Source: Candidatus Methylobacter oryzae
GTDB taxonomy: Bacteria; Pseudomonadota; Gammaproteobacteria; Methylococcales; Methylomonadaceae
Assembly: GCF_003994235.2 (NCBI RefSeq)
Contig: NZ_RYFG02000118.1
Coordinates: 56,509-120,508 of the forward strand
Direction: 5' to 3'
DNA: 64,000 bases
Shown here: positions 20,601 through 36,700 of the stretch, piece after piece
Layout of the letters: each line of letters starts with the position of its first letter
Position numbering within the stretch: the stretch's first letter is position 1
Made by a program: the position numbers and the translations under genes
The notes under the pieces: model-generated
The model's input: the letters and a program-made list of their open reading frames with translations, nothing else
Database searches by the model: none
What the model was told of the DNA's origin: nothing

Positions 20601-21110
20601 GCGCAAATCATTGTCGCCGATGCCGATTGGTCCATGCTGTCTGCATTGTTTGCCGGCTATGCAGGGGCCGGATTGTTTGAACGTCTGGTCAAAGCCGCCG
20701 ACACAGCCGTGCAAACCGGGCGTTTTGCCGATGAACTGCGCCGAGCGCCGCAACACCAACAACAAGGCTTGTTGTCCGAGCGCCTGCAAACCGAGCTAAG
20801 ACAAACGCTGGGGCTAAAGAACAATAAAATGGTCGACACCGAGCGCGGTTTTTTTGAAATGGGCATGGATTCGTTGATGGCCGTGCAGTTTAGAACGCGT
20901 CTTGAAGACTTATTCGGCCTGAAGCTACCGGCAACCTTGGCGTTCGATTATCCGAATATCCGGCAGTTAAGCGATTTCCTGCTAGCCGGATTGTCCGGTC
21001 GGCAAAACGCAGTAGGCAATGTTCCGGAAGTTGCGGATAATGATCAACTGGCCTTGGCCATCGACTTTGAATTGACTGCATTGGAAAATTTATTACGAGA
21101 TCAAGCATGA
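14622..21110 (+). CDS. Loading PKS: FAAL-ACP-KS-AT-KR-ACP
   Basis: 2162 residues, GTG start with no strong Shine-Dalgarno. Domains: fatty acyl-AMP ligase (1-~575; [26 protein letters not shown]), ACP (GLSSRLAV, ~613), ketosynthase (~682-1105; DTACSSS with Cys843, [22 protein letters not shown]), acyltransferase (~1184-1490; GQGAQ, GHSVGEY, SHAFHS typical of malonyl-CoA use), ketoreductase (~1600-1960; [18 protein letters not shown]; a W and no LDD, which suggests A-type) and a C-terminal ACP (MGMDSLMAV, ~2080). No dehydratase. It should activate a free fatty acid as the acyl-AMP, load it, extend it by one malonyl unit and reduce to a beta-hydroxy thioester. This is the likely first enzyme of the line. 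Stop overlaps the next start by 4 bp. Confidence 0.95.
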   Translation: MQESSFKNLVELFRHRAQQAPDRIAYTYLKEGIVEESLITYAELDRKARAGAVVIRRYVPANGRVLLLYPPGIDFMIGFAACLYAGVIAIPAPPPDTVRLKRTLPRLKTIAKDAEASLVLSSGELIESIRQKSANAAQAAMEAFAVEHWLDFYDLNDASADDWRMPEIGPDNLAYLQYTSGSTASPKGVMMSHGNLIHHLAQIRQAWAYDQDSVSVTWMPYFHDYGLVDGLLEPLFTGIPCYILSPLTFLKRPLRWLQAIAKYRGTHTQAPNFAYAYCLEKISDEQLKGLDLSSLKVASNGAEPVRMETVEAFSKRFAACGFRAECLYPAYGLAEATLLVATKPHGVLPRFHQLNAEQREDDNIQGAIVSCGPPIGITEVRIVKPDTLAVCGEDDIGEIWIKDPGVAQGYWQNQQATQDTFQAYTSDGQGPYLRSGDLGFLRDGELYITGRLKDLIIINGVNHYPQDIEWTVIQAHPALRPEHAAAFAVIVDDQERPVVVVELNQSCGDYQPIVQAIRSALAEAHELEVHAVALLKKGTILKTSSGKLQRHGCKQAFLQQRLESHELWQQPSAVKTSAVSAGTLAGWLVTKLAEALNIAPASIDVDQVFSAYGLSSRLAVSLVGELEDLLAAENGKPLELSPTLLWQYPTVSTLASFMQTQLQSPGIIALGSEDHAGLEQAPIAVVGIGCRFPDADDPDRFWQMLADGHDAVKDIPAQRWHADSFPQINSRRAGLLDRVDLFDAEFFGIAGKEADAMDPQQRLVLEVAYEALEYAGIAPESLAQSETGVFIGISTDDYAAWQLSSTDAIDAYASTGKTFSIAANRLSYLLDLRGPSLAIDTACSSSLVAVHQACQSLRQQECTLALSGGVNLLLSPQMMVALSSANMLSPDGQCRTFAADANGYVRGEGCGIVVLKRLADAERDGDAVLAVIRGSAVNQDGRSNGLTAPNLNAQQAVIKKALANAQIKPEAVSYIEAHGTGTPLGDPIEMDALLSVFRQAPELSVGSVKTNIGHLEAAAGIAGLIKVIQSLRQQTIPAHLHCHTRNPLIKLDGSGFSIPEKTQPWLAEQRIAGVSSFGFGGTNAHIVVSEAESRQLRTIESENVQVLAVSAKSAAALQQLLQRYSDFIKFRPQLNLADLCYSVALGRSDFNFRAAAVADTPAALQEALQTEAEKMPTAIARTPRKIAFLCTGQGAQTRQMGLQLYQTEPVFKAVIDTCEQLLSDELELPLTEVMFNDDDYLLNQTGYTQPLLFSLQYALAKLWQSWGVKPDVLLGHSVGEYAVACLAGVLELPDAIKLIAARGRLMQALPANGGMAVVFAEVEAVEAALAKVSGQVVIAGYNSRRLQVVSGEDSAVAAVCEILREQGFSSQPLTVSHAFHSPLMNDMLAAFAGVAHRCSYRRPNIAIVSSLTGKRIDMEMSTPDYWISHIVEPVRFSSAVTALLSETCDIAIEIGPQPHASAMARQASGAEAVQWLPSLKKGATDKDVLLAALAELYRQGVGIDWRGFYSGQNRQRLHGLPSYPFQRQRYWLDTQPVFAREATAPLPDLLNKPIKQAYYQWHWQPMPLVSRESFEPQTWLIFADHTGIASELSVALTGAGHRCHLVFPGPGNSPLASGRGWQIEAAASGLRYLQQQQLPELRVIHLWSLDLGFDLQDDAVMQQQTFSCFNVMHILQQLPVHSLWLVTKQAYALTADDNVQLNQAPLSGMAKAIALEYPKIFRGMIDIGSDGDSVPLIAELRSINTELAVALRDGRRYVGRLLPYELTQTQQAAKPIKAGRTYLISGGLGALGLQIADRLAGLGAKDIVLLARRPAGEQHRPALERLASQGCRVHALQADVASCSDMQQVAEQLKQLPPLAGIVHAAGEANDKPLAQMSERDFIRALRAKVQGACLLHELSLGSQLDFFCLLSSIASIWGAKERAAYAAANQFLDALSAYRHRHNLPGLSLNFGPWQGEGMASGLADELAQSGIGALHPEQVLAALPQILSEPAAQIIVADADWSMLSALFAGYAGAGLFERLVKAADTAVQTGRFADELRRAPQHQQQGLLSERLQTELRQTLGLKNNKMVDTERGFFEMGMDSLMAVQFRTRLEDLFGLKLPATLAFDYPNIRQLSDFLLAGLSGRQNAVGNVPEVADNDQLALAIDFELTALENLLRDQA

Positions 21111-24100
21111 CGAATGCAATCGACGATAGCACGGCCCGGCGGATTTTAGATTCGTTTAAAAATGCGCGGCAAAAGATCGAGCAATTGCAGCAGGCCGACC
21201 GGGAAGCCATTGCGATTATCGGCATCGGTTGCCGGTTTCCGGGCGGCGTCGACAGTCCTGAAAGTTATTGGCAACTGCTATCGGAAGGCAAGGATGCCGT
21301 TGTCGAAGTACCTGCGCAACGTTGGGACAGCCGTCGCTATTATCATCCTGAGCCCAATCAATCCGGCTTTATCAACACGACGCGCGCTGCGGTTATCGAT
21401 CAGGTCGACCAGTTCGATCCGCAGTTTTTCAATATTTCGCCGCGCGAAGCGGTTAATCTCGACCCGCAGCAGCGCTTGGTTCTTGAAACGGCTTGGGAAG
21501 CGTTGGAGCGGGCCGGGCATATGCCGGATCGTCTGGCAGGTAGCCGGGCCGGCGTGTTTATCGGTATTACCGCGAACGATTACGGGCAATTGTCGGACGA
21601 GATAACGCGATACGACGCTTACTTCAACAGCGGCAACAGCCTGAACGTAGCGGCAGGCAGACTATCGTACACCTTAGGCTTCACCGGTCCGAGCCTGGCC
21701 GTCGACACCGCCTGCTCGTCGTCGCTGACCGCCGTTCATCTGGCCTGCCAAAGTCTCAAACAGCGCGAATGTAAGCTGGCCTTGGCCGGCGGCGTCAATT
21801 TAATGCTGCTGGTGCAAAACAGCGTTGCTTTGTCCCAAGCCAACATGCTGTCCCCGGACGGCCGGTGCAAAACTTTCGACGCGGCCGCGGACGGCTACGT
21901 GCGCGGCGAAGGCGGCGGCATCGTGGTACTGAAACGGCTCAGCGACGCGCTGGCCGACCGGGACAACATCCTGGCCGTGATCCGCGGCAGTGCCGTCAAC
22001 CAGGACGGCGCCAGCGGCGGCCTGACCGTGCCGAACGGCCTGGCCCAGCAAGCCGTGATCGAGCAAGCCCTGCGCAACGCCAACGTCACCCCGGAGTTGA
22101 TCGACTACATCGAAGCGCACGGTACCGGCACGCCGCTCGGCGACCCGATTGAAGTCAATGCGCTGGCCGCCGTGTTCGGCGCTTCGCACAGTACGGCGCA
22201 GCCGCTGTTGATCGGTTCGGTCAAAACCAACCTCGGTCACTTGGAATCGGCCGCCGGCATCGCCGGGCTGATCAAACTGGTATTGTCTTTGCAACACCAG
22301 CAACTGCCGAAACAACTGCATTACCAAACGCCGAATCCTCATATCGACTGGACCAGCTTGCCGGTCAAAGTCGTCGATACGCCGACCGCCTGGCCGCGCG
22401 GCGGCAAGCGCCGGCTGGCCGGGGTCAGCGCGTTCGGCTTCAGCGGCAGCAACGCCCACGTGATCGTCGAAGAGGCCCCCGTGCCGGCTACCGACGCGAC
22501 GATCGCCACCGGTGAGGCCGAGCCTTATCACCTGCTGCCGTTGTCGGCGAAAAGCGAGGCGGCACTCAACGCCCTGCAACAGCGCTACCTGGCTTATTTC
22601 ACCGTTCATCGAGGCCTCGACTTGGCGGCGGTCTGCTACAGCGCTGCGGTCGGCCGCCAGCATTTTTCGCACCGTTGCGTACTCTTGGCCGCGAACCTCG
22701 AGCACGCCCGGCAGCAACTGCAAATCTTATTGAATTCCGCCGGTTCGGCAACCGGTCAAACCGAACAACCGGCAACTGGTTTGGACAGCGCCGCCAGTCC
22801 TTGGCATTCGCTCCGCGAGCGCTATCTAAACGGCGACAAGATCGACTGGGCCGCGGCCTACGGCGCGTACAAACCGGCTAAAGTCGTGCTGCCGACCTAT
22901 CCGTTCCAGCGCCAACGCTACTGGCTGGAGACCGCAAAACGCTCCGCCTCCAGCCATCCCAACGGCCATCCGCTGCTCGGCGGTAAACTGCCGTCGGCAT
23001 TGCGCACGATCCAATACCAAACCGTCGTCAGCCCCGACCGGCCCGGTTGGCTGGCCGACCATCGCCTGCCGCCGCATACCGTGTTTCCGGCCACCGGCTA
23101 CTTCGAACTGGCCCTGGCCGCCGGCCGGCAACAACTGCACAGCGACCGGCTGACGATCCGCGACCTAAGCATCCGCCAGGCCTTGGTCGTCGACGCCCCC
23201 GTTAGCCTGCAAACCCTGCTCGAAGCGGACGGCGACGGCTACCGCGTCACCATCGCCGGCTGCCCCGAAGCTGAGCAGCATCAAGGCCCGTGGACAATCC
23301 ATGCCGAAGCCAGGCTCAGCCTCAGTCAGACAGCGAACGACGACAGCCCGGCCGAGTGCCTGGCCGCGACCGCGATGGCGGCCGACAGCAACATCGACCT
23401 CGACGCTTACTACCGGCGCTTTTGCGAACAAGGGCTCGACTACGGCCCGCGCTTCCAAGGCATCCGCCGCCTCAGCGTCGAAGGCCGCACCGTCACCGGC
23501 CTGCTGACGCTGGCACCGGACGACAGTCACGACGTTAGCCGCTACCTGCTGCATCCGGCCCTGTTGGACAGCGGTTTGCAACTGCTCAGCGCCGCATTGC
23601 CGGCAGCTAACCAACAACGCTACTTGCCGGTCGGTCTGGAACAGCTGACCCTCTACCGTAGCGGAAGCGATGCCGCTTACTGCCAGGCCATGCTCAGCGC
23701 TCCAGCGGAGAGCGGCGCCGATTATTACAGCGCCGACTTGCAGCTTTACGATCGCCAAGGTTTGCCGCTGGCCGAGCTGAAACACTTGCTGCTGCGTCCG
23801 GCCAGCGCCGGGCAACTGTCCGGCCGGCCGCGCCCGCTGGATAGCTACCGCATCGCTTGGCAAACCCAGCCGCTCGAAAGTCCCAGTCCCAACGCCAATC
23901 CCAAGGAAGCGCCCTGGCTCGTGTTCATCGAGCCAGGCGAGTTGGCCGAGCAACTGGCCGCGCAACTGCCCAACAGCCACCTGATCCGTAGCGGCAACGA
24001 CTACCAACGGTTCGATGCCCGGCATACGCAACTGAACCCCGAACAGCCGGAGCACTACCGGCGCTTAGTGGCCGAGCATCCCGACGCCGGCATCATCCAC

Positions 24101-26782
24101 GCCTGGAGCGAGTCCCTGAGCAACCTCGAATTCGGCATCGGCGATGCGGACTACTGGCTCGACAAAGCCCAACAGGTGAGTTGCGCCAGCGTGCTGCATC
24201 TGGTCCAGGCCCTGGCCGCCGCCCCGCGCCCGTTGGCCTTGGTCACCCGCGGCGCGCAAGCCGTCTATCGTAGCCTCGATCAGGCCCCCGACGGCCAAGG
24301 CGCCGCCTTGCAAAGCCGGGTGAACCTGCTGCAAGCCCCGCTGCTGGGCCTTGCCAAAGTCATAGGTCTTGAGCACCCTGAACTGCACTGCCTGCGCATC
24401 GACCTCGATCCCGATGCCAACGCGACAGTCGCCGAAGAAGCCCAGCAGCTCGTTAGCGAACTGCAGCGCCAAATCTCAGGACAGACCGCCAGGCAGACGG
24501 TCGCCGCCGAAGACCAGATTGCCTACCGGCAAAGCCAGCGCTACGTGCCGCGCCTGCAACGGCGCAGCCCCCCGGCTGACCTAGTCCAGCCAACAGCCGG
24601 TACCGACCATCAGGCTATTGAGCGCCGGCTGCACTTGAACGGCATCGGTATCGACCGCCTACAGCTGCGCGAAAGCGCAATCCCGGCTCCGGTAGCAGGC
24701 CAACTGCAAATCGAAGTCACCGCCAGCGGCCTGAACTTCAAGGACGTGTTGCATGCGCTGGGCATGCTCCAATTTCCGGGCCGCCAGCCCGAAGACATCC
24801 CGTTCGGCTTCGAATGCGCCGGCACCGTCAGCCAAGTCGGCGCCGGCGTCGACGGCTTTGTCCCCGGCGACCGGGTCATGGCCGTACTGACCCCCGGCAG
24901 CATGGCCGACCACGTCAACGTCGACGCTCGCTACGTGGTCAAGACCCCGGGGCGGCTCAGCGACCTGGATGCGGCTGCAATCCCGTTGGCTTACCTGACC
25001 GCCGGCTACGGCCTTGAACAGCTGGCGCAAGTCCAACCCGGCGAGCGCATCCTGATCCACGCCGCGGCCGGCGGCGTCGGCCAAGCTGCCGTGCAGATCG
25101 CCCAGCAGCACGGCCTCGAAATTTACGCGACCGCCCATCCGGACAAATGGCCGCTGCTCAAAGCCCAAGGCATCAGCCACCTGTACCACTCGCGCCAAGC
25201 CGATTACGCCGATGCGATCCTGGCCGCAACCGGCGGCCACGGCGTCGACATCGTGCTGAACAGCCTGAATGGTGACTTCATCCAGGAAAGCCTGCGTTGC
25301 CTGGCCCAGGGAGGCCGTTTCATCGAAATCGGCAAACTCGGCATCTTGAGTCCTGAACAAATGCAGCAACAGCGCCCCGACGCCGGTTATCACGTGTTCG
25401 ACCTCGGCGACGTCGGCCAACAACAGCCGGAACTGATCCAAACCCTGTTCCAACAGCTCGGCGAGCGTTTGCAACAACAGACCCTGAGCCCGTTGCCGGT
25501 GCAGTGCTATCCGTTCGAACAAGCTGCCGCCGCATTCCAATGCATGGCTAAAGCCCAACATACCGGCAAAATCGTACTGAACCATCGGCCGGAAAAGATC
25601 AAACCGCAGCACAGCTACCTGATCACCGGCGGCCTCGGCGGCCTGGGCCTGAAACTGGCCGAATGGCTGATTGGACAGGGCGCGACCCATGTCATCCTGA
25701 ACAGCTTGAACCCGGCTAACGCCTCGGTGCAGGAACAACTAAAAAACTTGCAACAGCACGCCCAAGTCGACGTGCTCGTCGCCGACATCGGCCAAGAGCA
25801 GCCCGTCGCCCGGCTGCTCGAGTGGATCCGGCAGCACCGCCCGCCGTTAGCCGGCATTTTCCATGCGGCCGGCAAACTCGATGACGGCATGCTGCAACAG
25901 CTGGGCTGGCAACGCTTTCATAGCGTCCTAAAACCCAAGATCAACGGTAGTTGGCATTTGCATCGTTACAGCCAAGACCGGGCCTTGGATTTTTTCATCG
26001 AATTCTCGTCGGCGACCGCACTGTTGGGAGCGCCGGGGCAGGGCAATTATGCGGCCGCGAACGCGTTCCAGGACGCGCTGGCGCACCAGCGGCGCCTACA
26101 AGGCTTGCCGGCCTTGAGTATCGACTGGGGACCGTGGGGCGAGGTCGGCATGGCTGCGCGTTTATCGGCAAATAATAACAATCACTGGCAAGCTCAAGGT
26201 GTCGAAGCGATGAGCCCTCAAACGGCATTGCAAGCTTTATCGCAGTTGATGATCGTCAGTGCGGCCCAGGTTGGGGTAATGCAGGTCGATTGGCCGAAGT
26301 TCAGCCGGCATTATCCGTCGGCATTGCTTAACGGTCTTGCAAAAATCCAAACGCCGCAAAAGCCTGAGCCAAGTTTTATCGACCGGCTGAATGCATTACC
26401 AGCGGAACAACAGCACGACTATTTGAACGATTGGTTGCGCGAACAAATTTGCACGGTATTGGCGTTGCCTAAATCCACGCTTATCGATCCGAGAGAACGC
26501 TTGTTCGATTTTGGTTTGGATTCGCTGATGGCGGTAGAGTTAAAAAACCGTTTGGATAATGCGACGGCCAAGAAATTGCGGTCGACTTTGATTTTCGATT
26601 ACCCGACGCTGGAAGCGTTGGCTAAACATTTGGCCGAGCAGGTGTTGGCGGCCGGCGATAAAAAACCGGAGCAAGCCGCCGGGCAAACGCTAACAGACCG
26701 GGACTTATTTGAGCTTAGCGGCTTACTGGATGCATTGGAAGACTGTTCCGATGATGAAATTACTCAACGATTAATGAACTAG
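21107..26782 (+). CDS. PKS module without AT: KS-DH-ER-KR-ACP (twin 1)
   Basis: 1891 residues. KS (~34-455; DTACSSS, Cys203; [22 protein letters not shown]), then the usual KS-AT linker (LLPLSAKSEAALNAL), but where an AT should be the chain goes straight to the post-AT linker ([13 protein letters not shown], ~600). Next DH (ADHRLPPHTVFPATGY ~647; YGPRFQGI ~778; HPALLDSGLQ ~815), ER (AAAGGVGQAA ~1318), KR (GGLGGLG ~1502; LDD, so B-type; NYAAANAFQDAL ~1645) and ACP (GLDSLMAV ~1802). If loaded with malonate by another protein, it gives a fully reduced two-carbon extension. The middle of the gene is very GC-rich and near-identical in places to twin 2 (27824-33529); the last ~600 bp are not. Translationally coupled to the loading PKS. 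Confidence 0.95.
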   Translation: MTNAIDDSTARRILDSFKNARQKIEQLQQADREAIAIIGIGCRFPGGVDSPESYWQLLSEGKDAVVEVPAQRWDSRRYYHPEPNQSGFINTTRAAVIDQVDQFDPQFFNISPREAVNLDPQQRLVLETAWEALERAGHMPDRLAGSRAGVFIGITANDYGQLSDEITRYDAYFNSGNSLNVAAGRLSYTLGFTGPSLAVDTACSSSLTAVHLACQSLKQRECKLALAGGVNLMLLVQNSVALSQANMLSPDGRCKTFDAAADGYVRGEGGGIVVLKRLSDALADRDNILAVIRGSAVNQDGASGGLTVPNGLAQQAVIEQALRNANVTPELIDYIEAHGTGTPLGDPIEVNALAAVFGASHSTAQPLLIGSVKTNLGHLESAAGIAGLIKLVLSLQHQQLPKQLHYQTPNPHIDWTSLPVKVVDTPTAWPRGGKRRLAGVSAFGFSGSNAHVIVEEAPVPATDATIATGEAEPYHLLPLSAKSEAALNALQQRYLAYFTVHRGLDLAAVCYSAAVGRQHFSHRCVLLAANLEHARQQLQILLNSAGSATGQTEQPATGLDSAASPWHSLRERYLNGDKIDWAAAYGAYKPAKVVLPTYPFQRQRYWLETAKRSASSHPNGHPLLGGKLPSALRTIQYQTVVSPDRPGWLADHRLPPHTVFPATGYFELALAAGRQQLHSDRLTIRDLSIRQALVVDAPVSLQTLLEADGDGYRVTIAGCPEAEQHQGPWTIHAEARLSLSQTANDDSPAECLAATAMAADSNIDLDAYYRRFCEQGLDYGPRFQGIRRLSVEGRTVTGLLTLAPDDSHDVSRYLLHPALLDSGLQLLSAALPAANQQRYLPVGLEQLTLYRSGSDAAYCQAMLSAPAESGADYYSADLQLYDRQGLPLAELKHLLLRPASAGQLSGRPRPLDSYRIAWQTQPLESPSPNANPKEAPWLVFIEPGELAEQLAAQLPNSHLIRSGNDYQRFDARHTQLNPEQPEHYRRLVAEHPDAGIIHAWSESLSNLEFGIGDADYWLDKAQQVSCASVLHLVQALAAAPRPLALVTRGAQAVYRSLDQAPDGQGAALQSRVNLLQAPLLGLAKVIGLEHPELHCLRIDLDPDANATVAEEAQQLVSELQRQISGQTARQTVAAEDQIAYRQSQRYVPRLQRRSPPADLVQPTAGTDHQAIERRLHLNGIGIDRLQLRESAIPAPVAGQLQIEVTASGLNFKDVLHALGMLQFPGRQPEDIPFGFECAGTVSQVGAGVDGFVPGDRVMAVLTPGSMADHVNVDARYVVKTPGRLSDLDAAAIPLAYLTAGYGLEQLAQVQPGERILIHAAAGGVGQAAVQIAQQHGLEIYATAHPDKWPLLKAQGISHLYHSRQADYADAILAATGGHGVDIVLNSLNGDFIQESLRCLAQGGRFIEIGKLGILSPEQMQQQRPDAGYHVFDLGDVGQQQPELIQTLFQQLGERLQQQTLSPLPVQCYPFEQAAAAFQCMAKAQHTGKIVLNHRPEKIKPQHSYLITGGLGGLGLKLAEWLIGQGATHVILNSLNPANASVQEQLKNLQQHAQVDVLVADIGQEQPVARLLEWIRQHRPPLAGIFHAAGKLDDGMLQQLGWQRFHSVLKPKINGSWHLHRYSQDRALDFFIEFSSATALLGAPGQGNYAAANAFQDALAHQRRLQGLPALSIDWGPWGEVGMAARLSANNNNHWQAQGVEAMSPQTALQALSQLMIVSAAQVGVMQVDWPKFSRHYPSALLNGLAKIQTPQKPEPSFIDRLNALPAEQQHDYLNDWLREQICTVLALPKSTLIDPRERLFDFGLDSLMAVELKNRLDNATAKKLRSTLIFDYPTLEALAKHLAEQVLAAGDKKPEQAAGQTLTDRDLFELSGLLDALEDCSDDEITQRLMN

Positions 26783-26791
26783 GAGTCTGGC

Positions 26792-27715
26792 ATGGTACCT
26801 GATGATTGTGGAACGCGCGAAGGACAGCTACAAAAAGACATTGTCCATATAATGCGGCAGGGCGGTTATTGGGATGCGATCATGGACGGCGATTCCTCCT
26901 TGGACAGGGTCAAAGTCTTTTTGCGGACATTGGCCGGAGAAATACCGGCAATCGTCAACGACATGCAAAGACCGAACGTATTGCCGATCTTTCCCGGCCT
27001 TAATTACAAGCCGGTGCATGACAAAGCCGATTATCCGTGGGCCGCTCAGCTTGAGAGTGCTTTCTCGGCCATCCGGGACGAAATTATGAGCCTGTCGTCC
27101 GATTGCGATTTTTTGGGCTATGAGGGCGGGTTGGCCCAGCAGAATATGTGGTCTGTGGTCCCGATGTATTACATGGGAACTCCTATCCGTGATTTCCAAA
27201 AACATTGTCCTAAAACAGTCGAGATTGTAAACACCCTGTCGGGACATTGTTTCGAGTATCCTTGGGGCGATTGCTTGTTTTCGCGTCAGGCCGCAGGTTC
27301 GCACCTGATTGCTCATTGCAGCATCGATGCGTTCAGGTTGCGTGCGCATTTAGGCTTGGATGTGCCGGGAGACTGTACAATGCGGGTCAAGGACAATTTA
27401 CTGCATTGGCGCAACGGCGAAGTTTTCATTTTTGAAGACTCGTTCGAGCATGAAGTCTGGAATCGCAGCGATAAGCCAAGAACGGTCTTGATCATCGATT
27501 TTTGGCATCCGGATTTAACCGACGTGGAAAAACAGGCCTTGATGGCCGGTTTCAGGAAATACGAAATGCGCGCGATGATGTGCAAGTTCCGTCTCGGCGA
27601 TCACCGGGAGCGTTTTGAGCCGTTGTTGTTAGCCCAGTTTAAGGAAGAAGACCAACATCTGGATGTGGCCCGTTATTGGCCGGAGGCTGATTGTTTGAAA
27701 ATGGAACACGGATGA
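26792..27715 (+). CDS. Aspartyl/asparaginyl beta-hydroxylase-like Fe(II)/2-oxoglutarate dioxygenase
   Basis: 307 residues. The C-terminal half matches the aspartyl/asparaginyl beta-hydroxylase family (DSBH fold): AGSHLIAHCSIDAFRLRAHLGLDVP (spanning ~168-192) supplies the first His, then WRNGEVFIFEDSFEHEVWN with the second His, and RTVLIIDFWHPDL. Family enzymes bind iron with two His. The usual PHxGP-type stretch reads AHCSID, so the substrate may differ from protein Asp. Lodged between the two AT-less PKS twins, it most likely hydroxylates the acyl chain or an Asp/Asn residue of the product. A good Shine-Dalgarno (AGGAG, 26781-26785) overlaps the upstream stop. The last codons (Met-Glu-His-Gly-stop) are provided by a palindromic repeat, so the original C-terminus may have been replaced. 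Confidence 0.88.
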   Translation: MVPDDCGTREGQLQKDIVHIMRQGGYWDAIMDGDSSLDRVKVFLRTLAGEIPAIVNDMQRPNVLPIFPGLNYKPVHDKADYPWAAQLESAFSAIRDEIMSLSSDCDFLGYEGGLAQQNMWSVVPMYYMGTPIRDFQKHCPKTVEIVNTLSGHCFEYPWGDCLFSRQAAGSHLIAHCSIDAFRLRAHLGLDVPGDCTMRVKDNLLHWRNGEVFIFEDSFEHEVWNRSDKPRTVLIIDFWHPDLTDVEKQALMAGFRKYEMRAMMCKFRLGDHRERFEPLLLAQFKEEDQHLDVARYWPEADCLKMEHG

Positions 27716-27780
27716 CACTGATGAGACGGATTTAAACGGATTTTATTTTTCTTTTTTATCCGTGCAATCAGTGTTCCATT
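27700..27780. repeat. Palindromic repeat between dioxygenase and PKS twin 2
   Basis: Perfect 10-bp outer arms (AATGGAACAC at 27700-27709, complement at 27771-27780) enclose the core CGGATTTAAACGGATTTT (from 27727). The same core occurs in the spacer at 33544-33694. The left arm encodes the last codons and stop (27713-27715) of the dioxygenase gene. Confidence 0.85.
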
Positions 27781-27823
27781 AAATTATATACAGTTACCGA
27801 AACTTTATCCATCATAAGCTTTC

Positions 27824-33529
<5,706 letters not shown>

Positions 33530-33543
33530 AAGCCTAATTGGAT

Positions 33544-33694
33544 AATAGAACACGGATCGCACTGATTAAGACGGATTTAAACGGATTTTTGAAAAAGCTG
33601 GAGCCGAGTTTTTATGCATTTTATGAATCGCTTTGATAGTTTTATGAAAAAATTTTGTTTTATCTGTATTAATCCGTGTCATCCGTGTTCTATT
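33544..33694. repeat. Palindromic repeat between PKS twin 2 and the aminotransferase PKS
   Basis: Perfect 14-bp outer arms (AATAGAACACGGAT at 33544-33557, complement at 33681-33694). It contains the core CGGATTTAAACGGATTTT shared with the repeat at 27700-27780, then a unique middle of about 65 bp. The whole 197-bp spacer is essentially this element. Confidence 0.85.
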
Positions 33695-33726
33695 CGTTGC
33701 AAAAAACAGAAAATTAATTTACACCC

Positions 33727-36700
33727 ATGACCGATAAAACCACGCAGTTAATGCAAAACGCTTTGCGCGAGATTCAAAACCTGCGCGCTAAAGTCAGCGA
33801 CCTTGAAAAGCAAAGCAAAGAGCCGATTGCGGTCATTGGCATCGGCTGCCATTTTCCGGGCGGCGCCGAGAATCCGGAGAAATTCTGGCAATTGCTGGCC
33901 GGCGGCGTCGATGCGGTGAGCGAAGTGCCGGCGCAGCGTTGGCCTATCGATCAGTATTACGATGTCGACCCGGATGCGCCGGGCAAAATGCACACCCGTT
34001 ACGGCGGCTTTTTAAATACGCGTATCGATGAATTCGACCCGCAGTTTTTCGGCATGACGCCGCGCGAAGCATTGAGCCTCGATCCGCAGCAGCGTTTGTT
34101 GATGGAAACCACTTGGCAGGCTTTGGAAAACGCCAATATCGCTCCCGACAGCCTGTTTAAAACCAGAACCGGCGTTTATGTCGGCATGGCGGCCGGCGAT
34201 TACGCGAATAAAGTGCTGAACGCCGACAGCCGCTACATCGACGCGTATTACGAAACCGGCAACGCGCTTAGCGTCGCGGCCGGGCGATTGTCTTATTTAT
34301 TGGGTTTGACCGGACCGGGCATCGTGGTCGACACGGCTTGTTCGTCGTCGCTGGTCGCGCTGCATTTGGCTTGCCAAGCTTTACGGTCAGGCGAATGCGA
34401 CCGGGCGATTGTCGGCGGCGTCAATGCGATGGTTACGCCGGCGAACAGCATCGCTTTTTCGACCGCGCATATGCTATCGGCGGACGGCCGCTGTAAAACC
34501 TTTGCGGAAAGCGCGGACGGCTACGGGCGTGGCGAAGGCTGCGGCGTCGTGATTTTAAAACGCCTGCAAGCGGCTATTGACGATAAGGATCGTATCCTTG
34601 CTGTGATACGCGGCAGCGCGGTCAACCAGGACGGCGCCAGCGGCGGGCTGACCGTGCCTAACGGCGTTTCGCAACAGGCCGTTATCAAACAGGCTCTGGC
34701 AAATGCCGGTGTCAAACCGGAACAAGTTTCTTATATCGAAGCGCACGGCACCGGCACCCGGCTCGGCGATCCGATTGAAATCAATTCGCTGGCGGAAGTG
34801 TTCGGCAAGGGCGAAGCACGGCAATCGCCGTTATGGGTCGGGTCGGTAAAAACCAATTTCGGCCATTTGGAAGCCGCAGCCGGTATCGCCGGATTCATCA
34901 AGGTCGTGTTGGCTTTGCAACATCGGCAATTGCCGAAACATCTGCATTTCGATAGCCCCAGTTCGCAGATCGACTGGCAGCGCATGCCGATCCAAGTAAC
35001 CGCGCAAGGTTCCGATTGGCAGGACCAAGCGGGTACCCGTATTGCCGGCGTCAGTTCTTTCGGTTTCAGCGGCACCAATGCGCATGTGATCGTCGAACAA
35101 TATGTGCCTGGCGATGCGCCCGCAGTAGCGGTTGAAGACAATCATCACTTATTGCTGCTGTCGGCTAAAAACGATGCCGCGTTGGCCGACCTGGCGGCGG
35201 GTTATCGCCTGTTTTTACAAACGGAGCCGCGATTGGCCGATGTTGCAATCGCGTCGGCGATCGGCCGCAATCACGAAGCAAAACGCCTGGCAATCGTCGG
35301 CGAAACGCACGAACAACTGCAACAGGCTTTGTCCGATTATTCGGTGACGGACGTTTCTAATACCGAAGTGGTGTTTTTATTCACAGGGCAGGGCGCTCAA
35401 TATGTCGGCATGGGACGCGAGCTGTACGAATCGCAGCCGGTTTTTGCCGAGGCATTGGATGCATGCGATCGGTATTGCCGCGAGCAGCTGCAATTTTCGT
35501 TGCTGGATTTGCTGTATCCGAATGAGGCATCTCAGACTGGCTCCGGCCGGATCAATCAAACTGCCTATACGCAACCGGCGCTGTTTGCAATCGAATATGC
35601 GTTGGCGCAATTGTGGCAGTCCTGGGGCTTACAACCTAGCGCAGTCGCGGGCCATAGTATCGGCGAATATGTCGCAGCTTGTGTTGCCGGCGTATTTTCC
35701 TGGCAAGACGGCTTAAAACTGGCGACTGTGCGCGGCCGCTTGATGCAAAGCCTTCCGGAAAACGGCGCGATGGCGGCGGTATTTTGTTCTGAACAGCAGT
35801 TGTCCCCAATGCTGGCGAATAACCCTGATGTGGTGATTGCGGCTTATAACGCGCCGTCTCTACAGGTCATCTCCGGGCTTAAAGATGCCGTGAGCGCTAT
35901 CTGTACCCAGCTGCAACAACAGGGCGTCAATTACCAGTTCCTGCAAGTATCGCATGCTTTTCACTCGATGCTGATGGAACCGATTCTTGCAGAGTTTGAG
36001 CAGGTCGCCGCGCAAATCGTTTACCAAAAACCGGCTATTGCGTTGTATTCCAACCTGGACGGCAAACCGCTCCAGCACATCGACGCATTGCACTGGCGCA
36101 AGCACCTGCGCGAAGCGGTGCATTACCGGCAAACCGTTGAAAATTTGCTGACCCAAGGCTACCGGCTGTTTCTGGAATGCGGCCCGCATGCGGTGTTGTC
36201 CGGTTTAGGCCGGCAATGCAGTAGCGCACAAGATGCAAGATGGATTGCGTCGTTGCAAAAAGGGCGCAGCGACAAGCAGCAGATTAAACAAGCGCAGGCC
36301 GAACTTTATACGGCCGGGGTTAATCTGGACTGGCAAGCTGTTTACAACCATCCGGCCAAGCCCGCCGTCGTATTGCCGAATTACCCGTTCCAACGCAAAT
36401 CGTATTGGCTGGACGACGTTGCGTTGCCGCCTGTTACATCTTTAGTCTCCACGGAAACCACCATGTCGAACCGAACACCCGAACTTGCGACCGCGGTTAA
36501 GCAATTGCTGAAAGAGATCAGCAGCATCCCGGTCGAAGACATAGCCGAGAACCAGAATTTCATGGCGATGGGCCTGGATTCTTTATTAATCGTACAAATG
36601 CAGCAGGCTTTGGAACGCCGTTACGGCGTCAACATCGCGATTACCGAGTTTTATCAGTCGGTCGATACCGTTGCGAAAATCGTCGATTATTTAAATCAGG

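Noticed and set aside
23165..25738. Long reading frames on the - strand inside the twin PKS genes
   Set aside because: They are mirror frames of GC-rich coding DNA, with no family motifs, and repeat at the same places in both twins (also 30524-32236).
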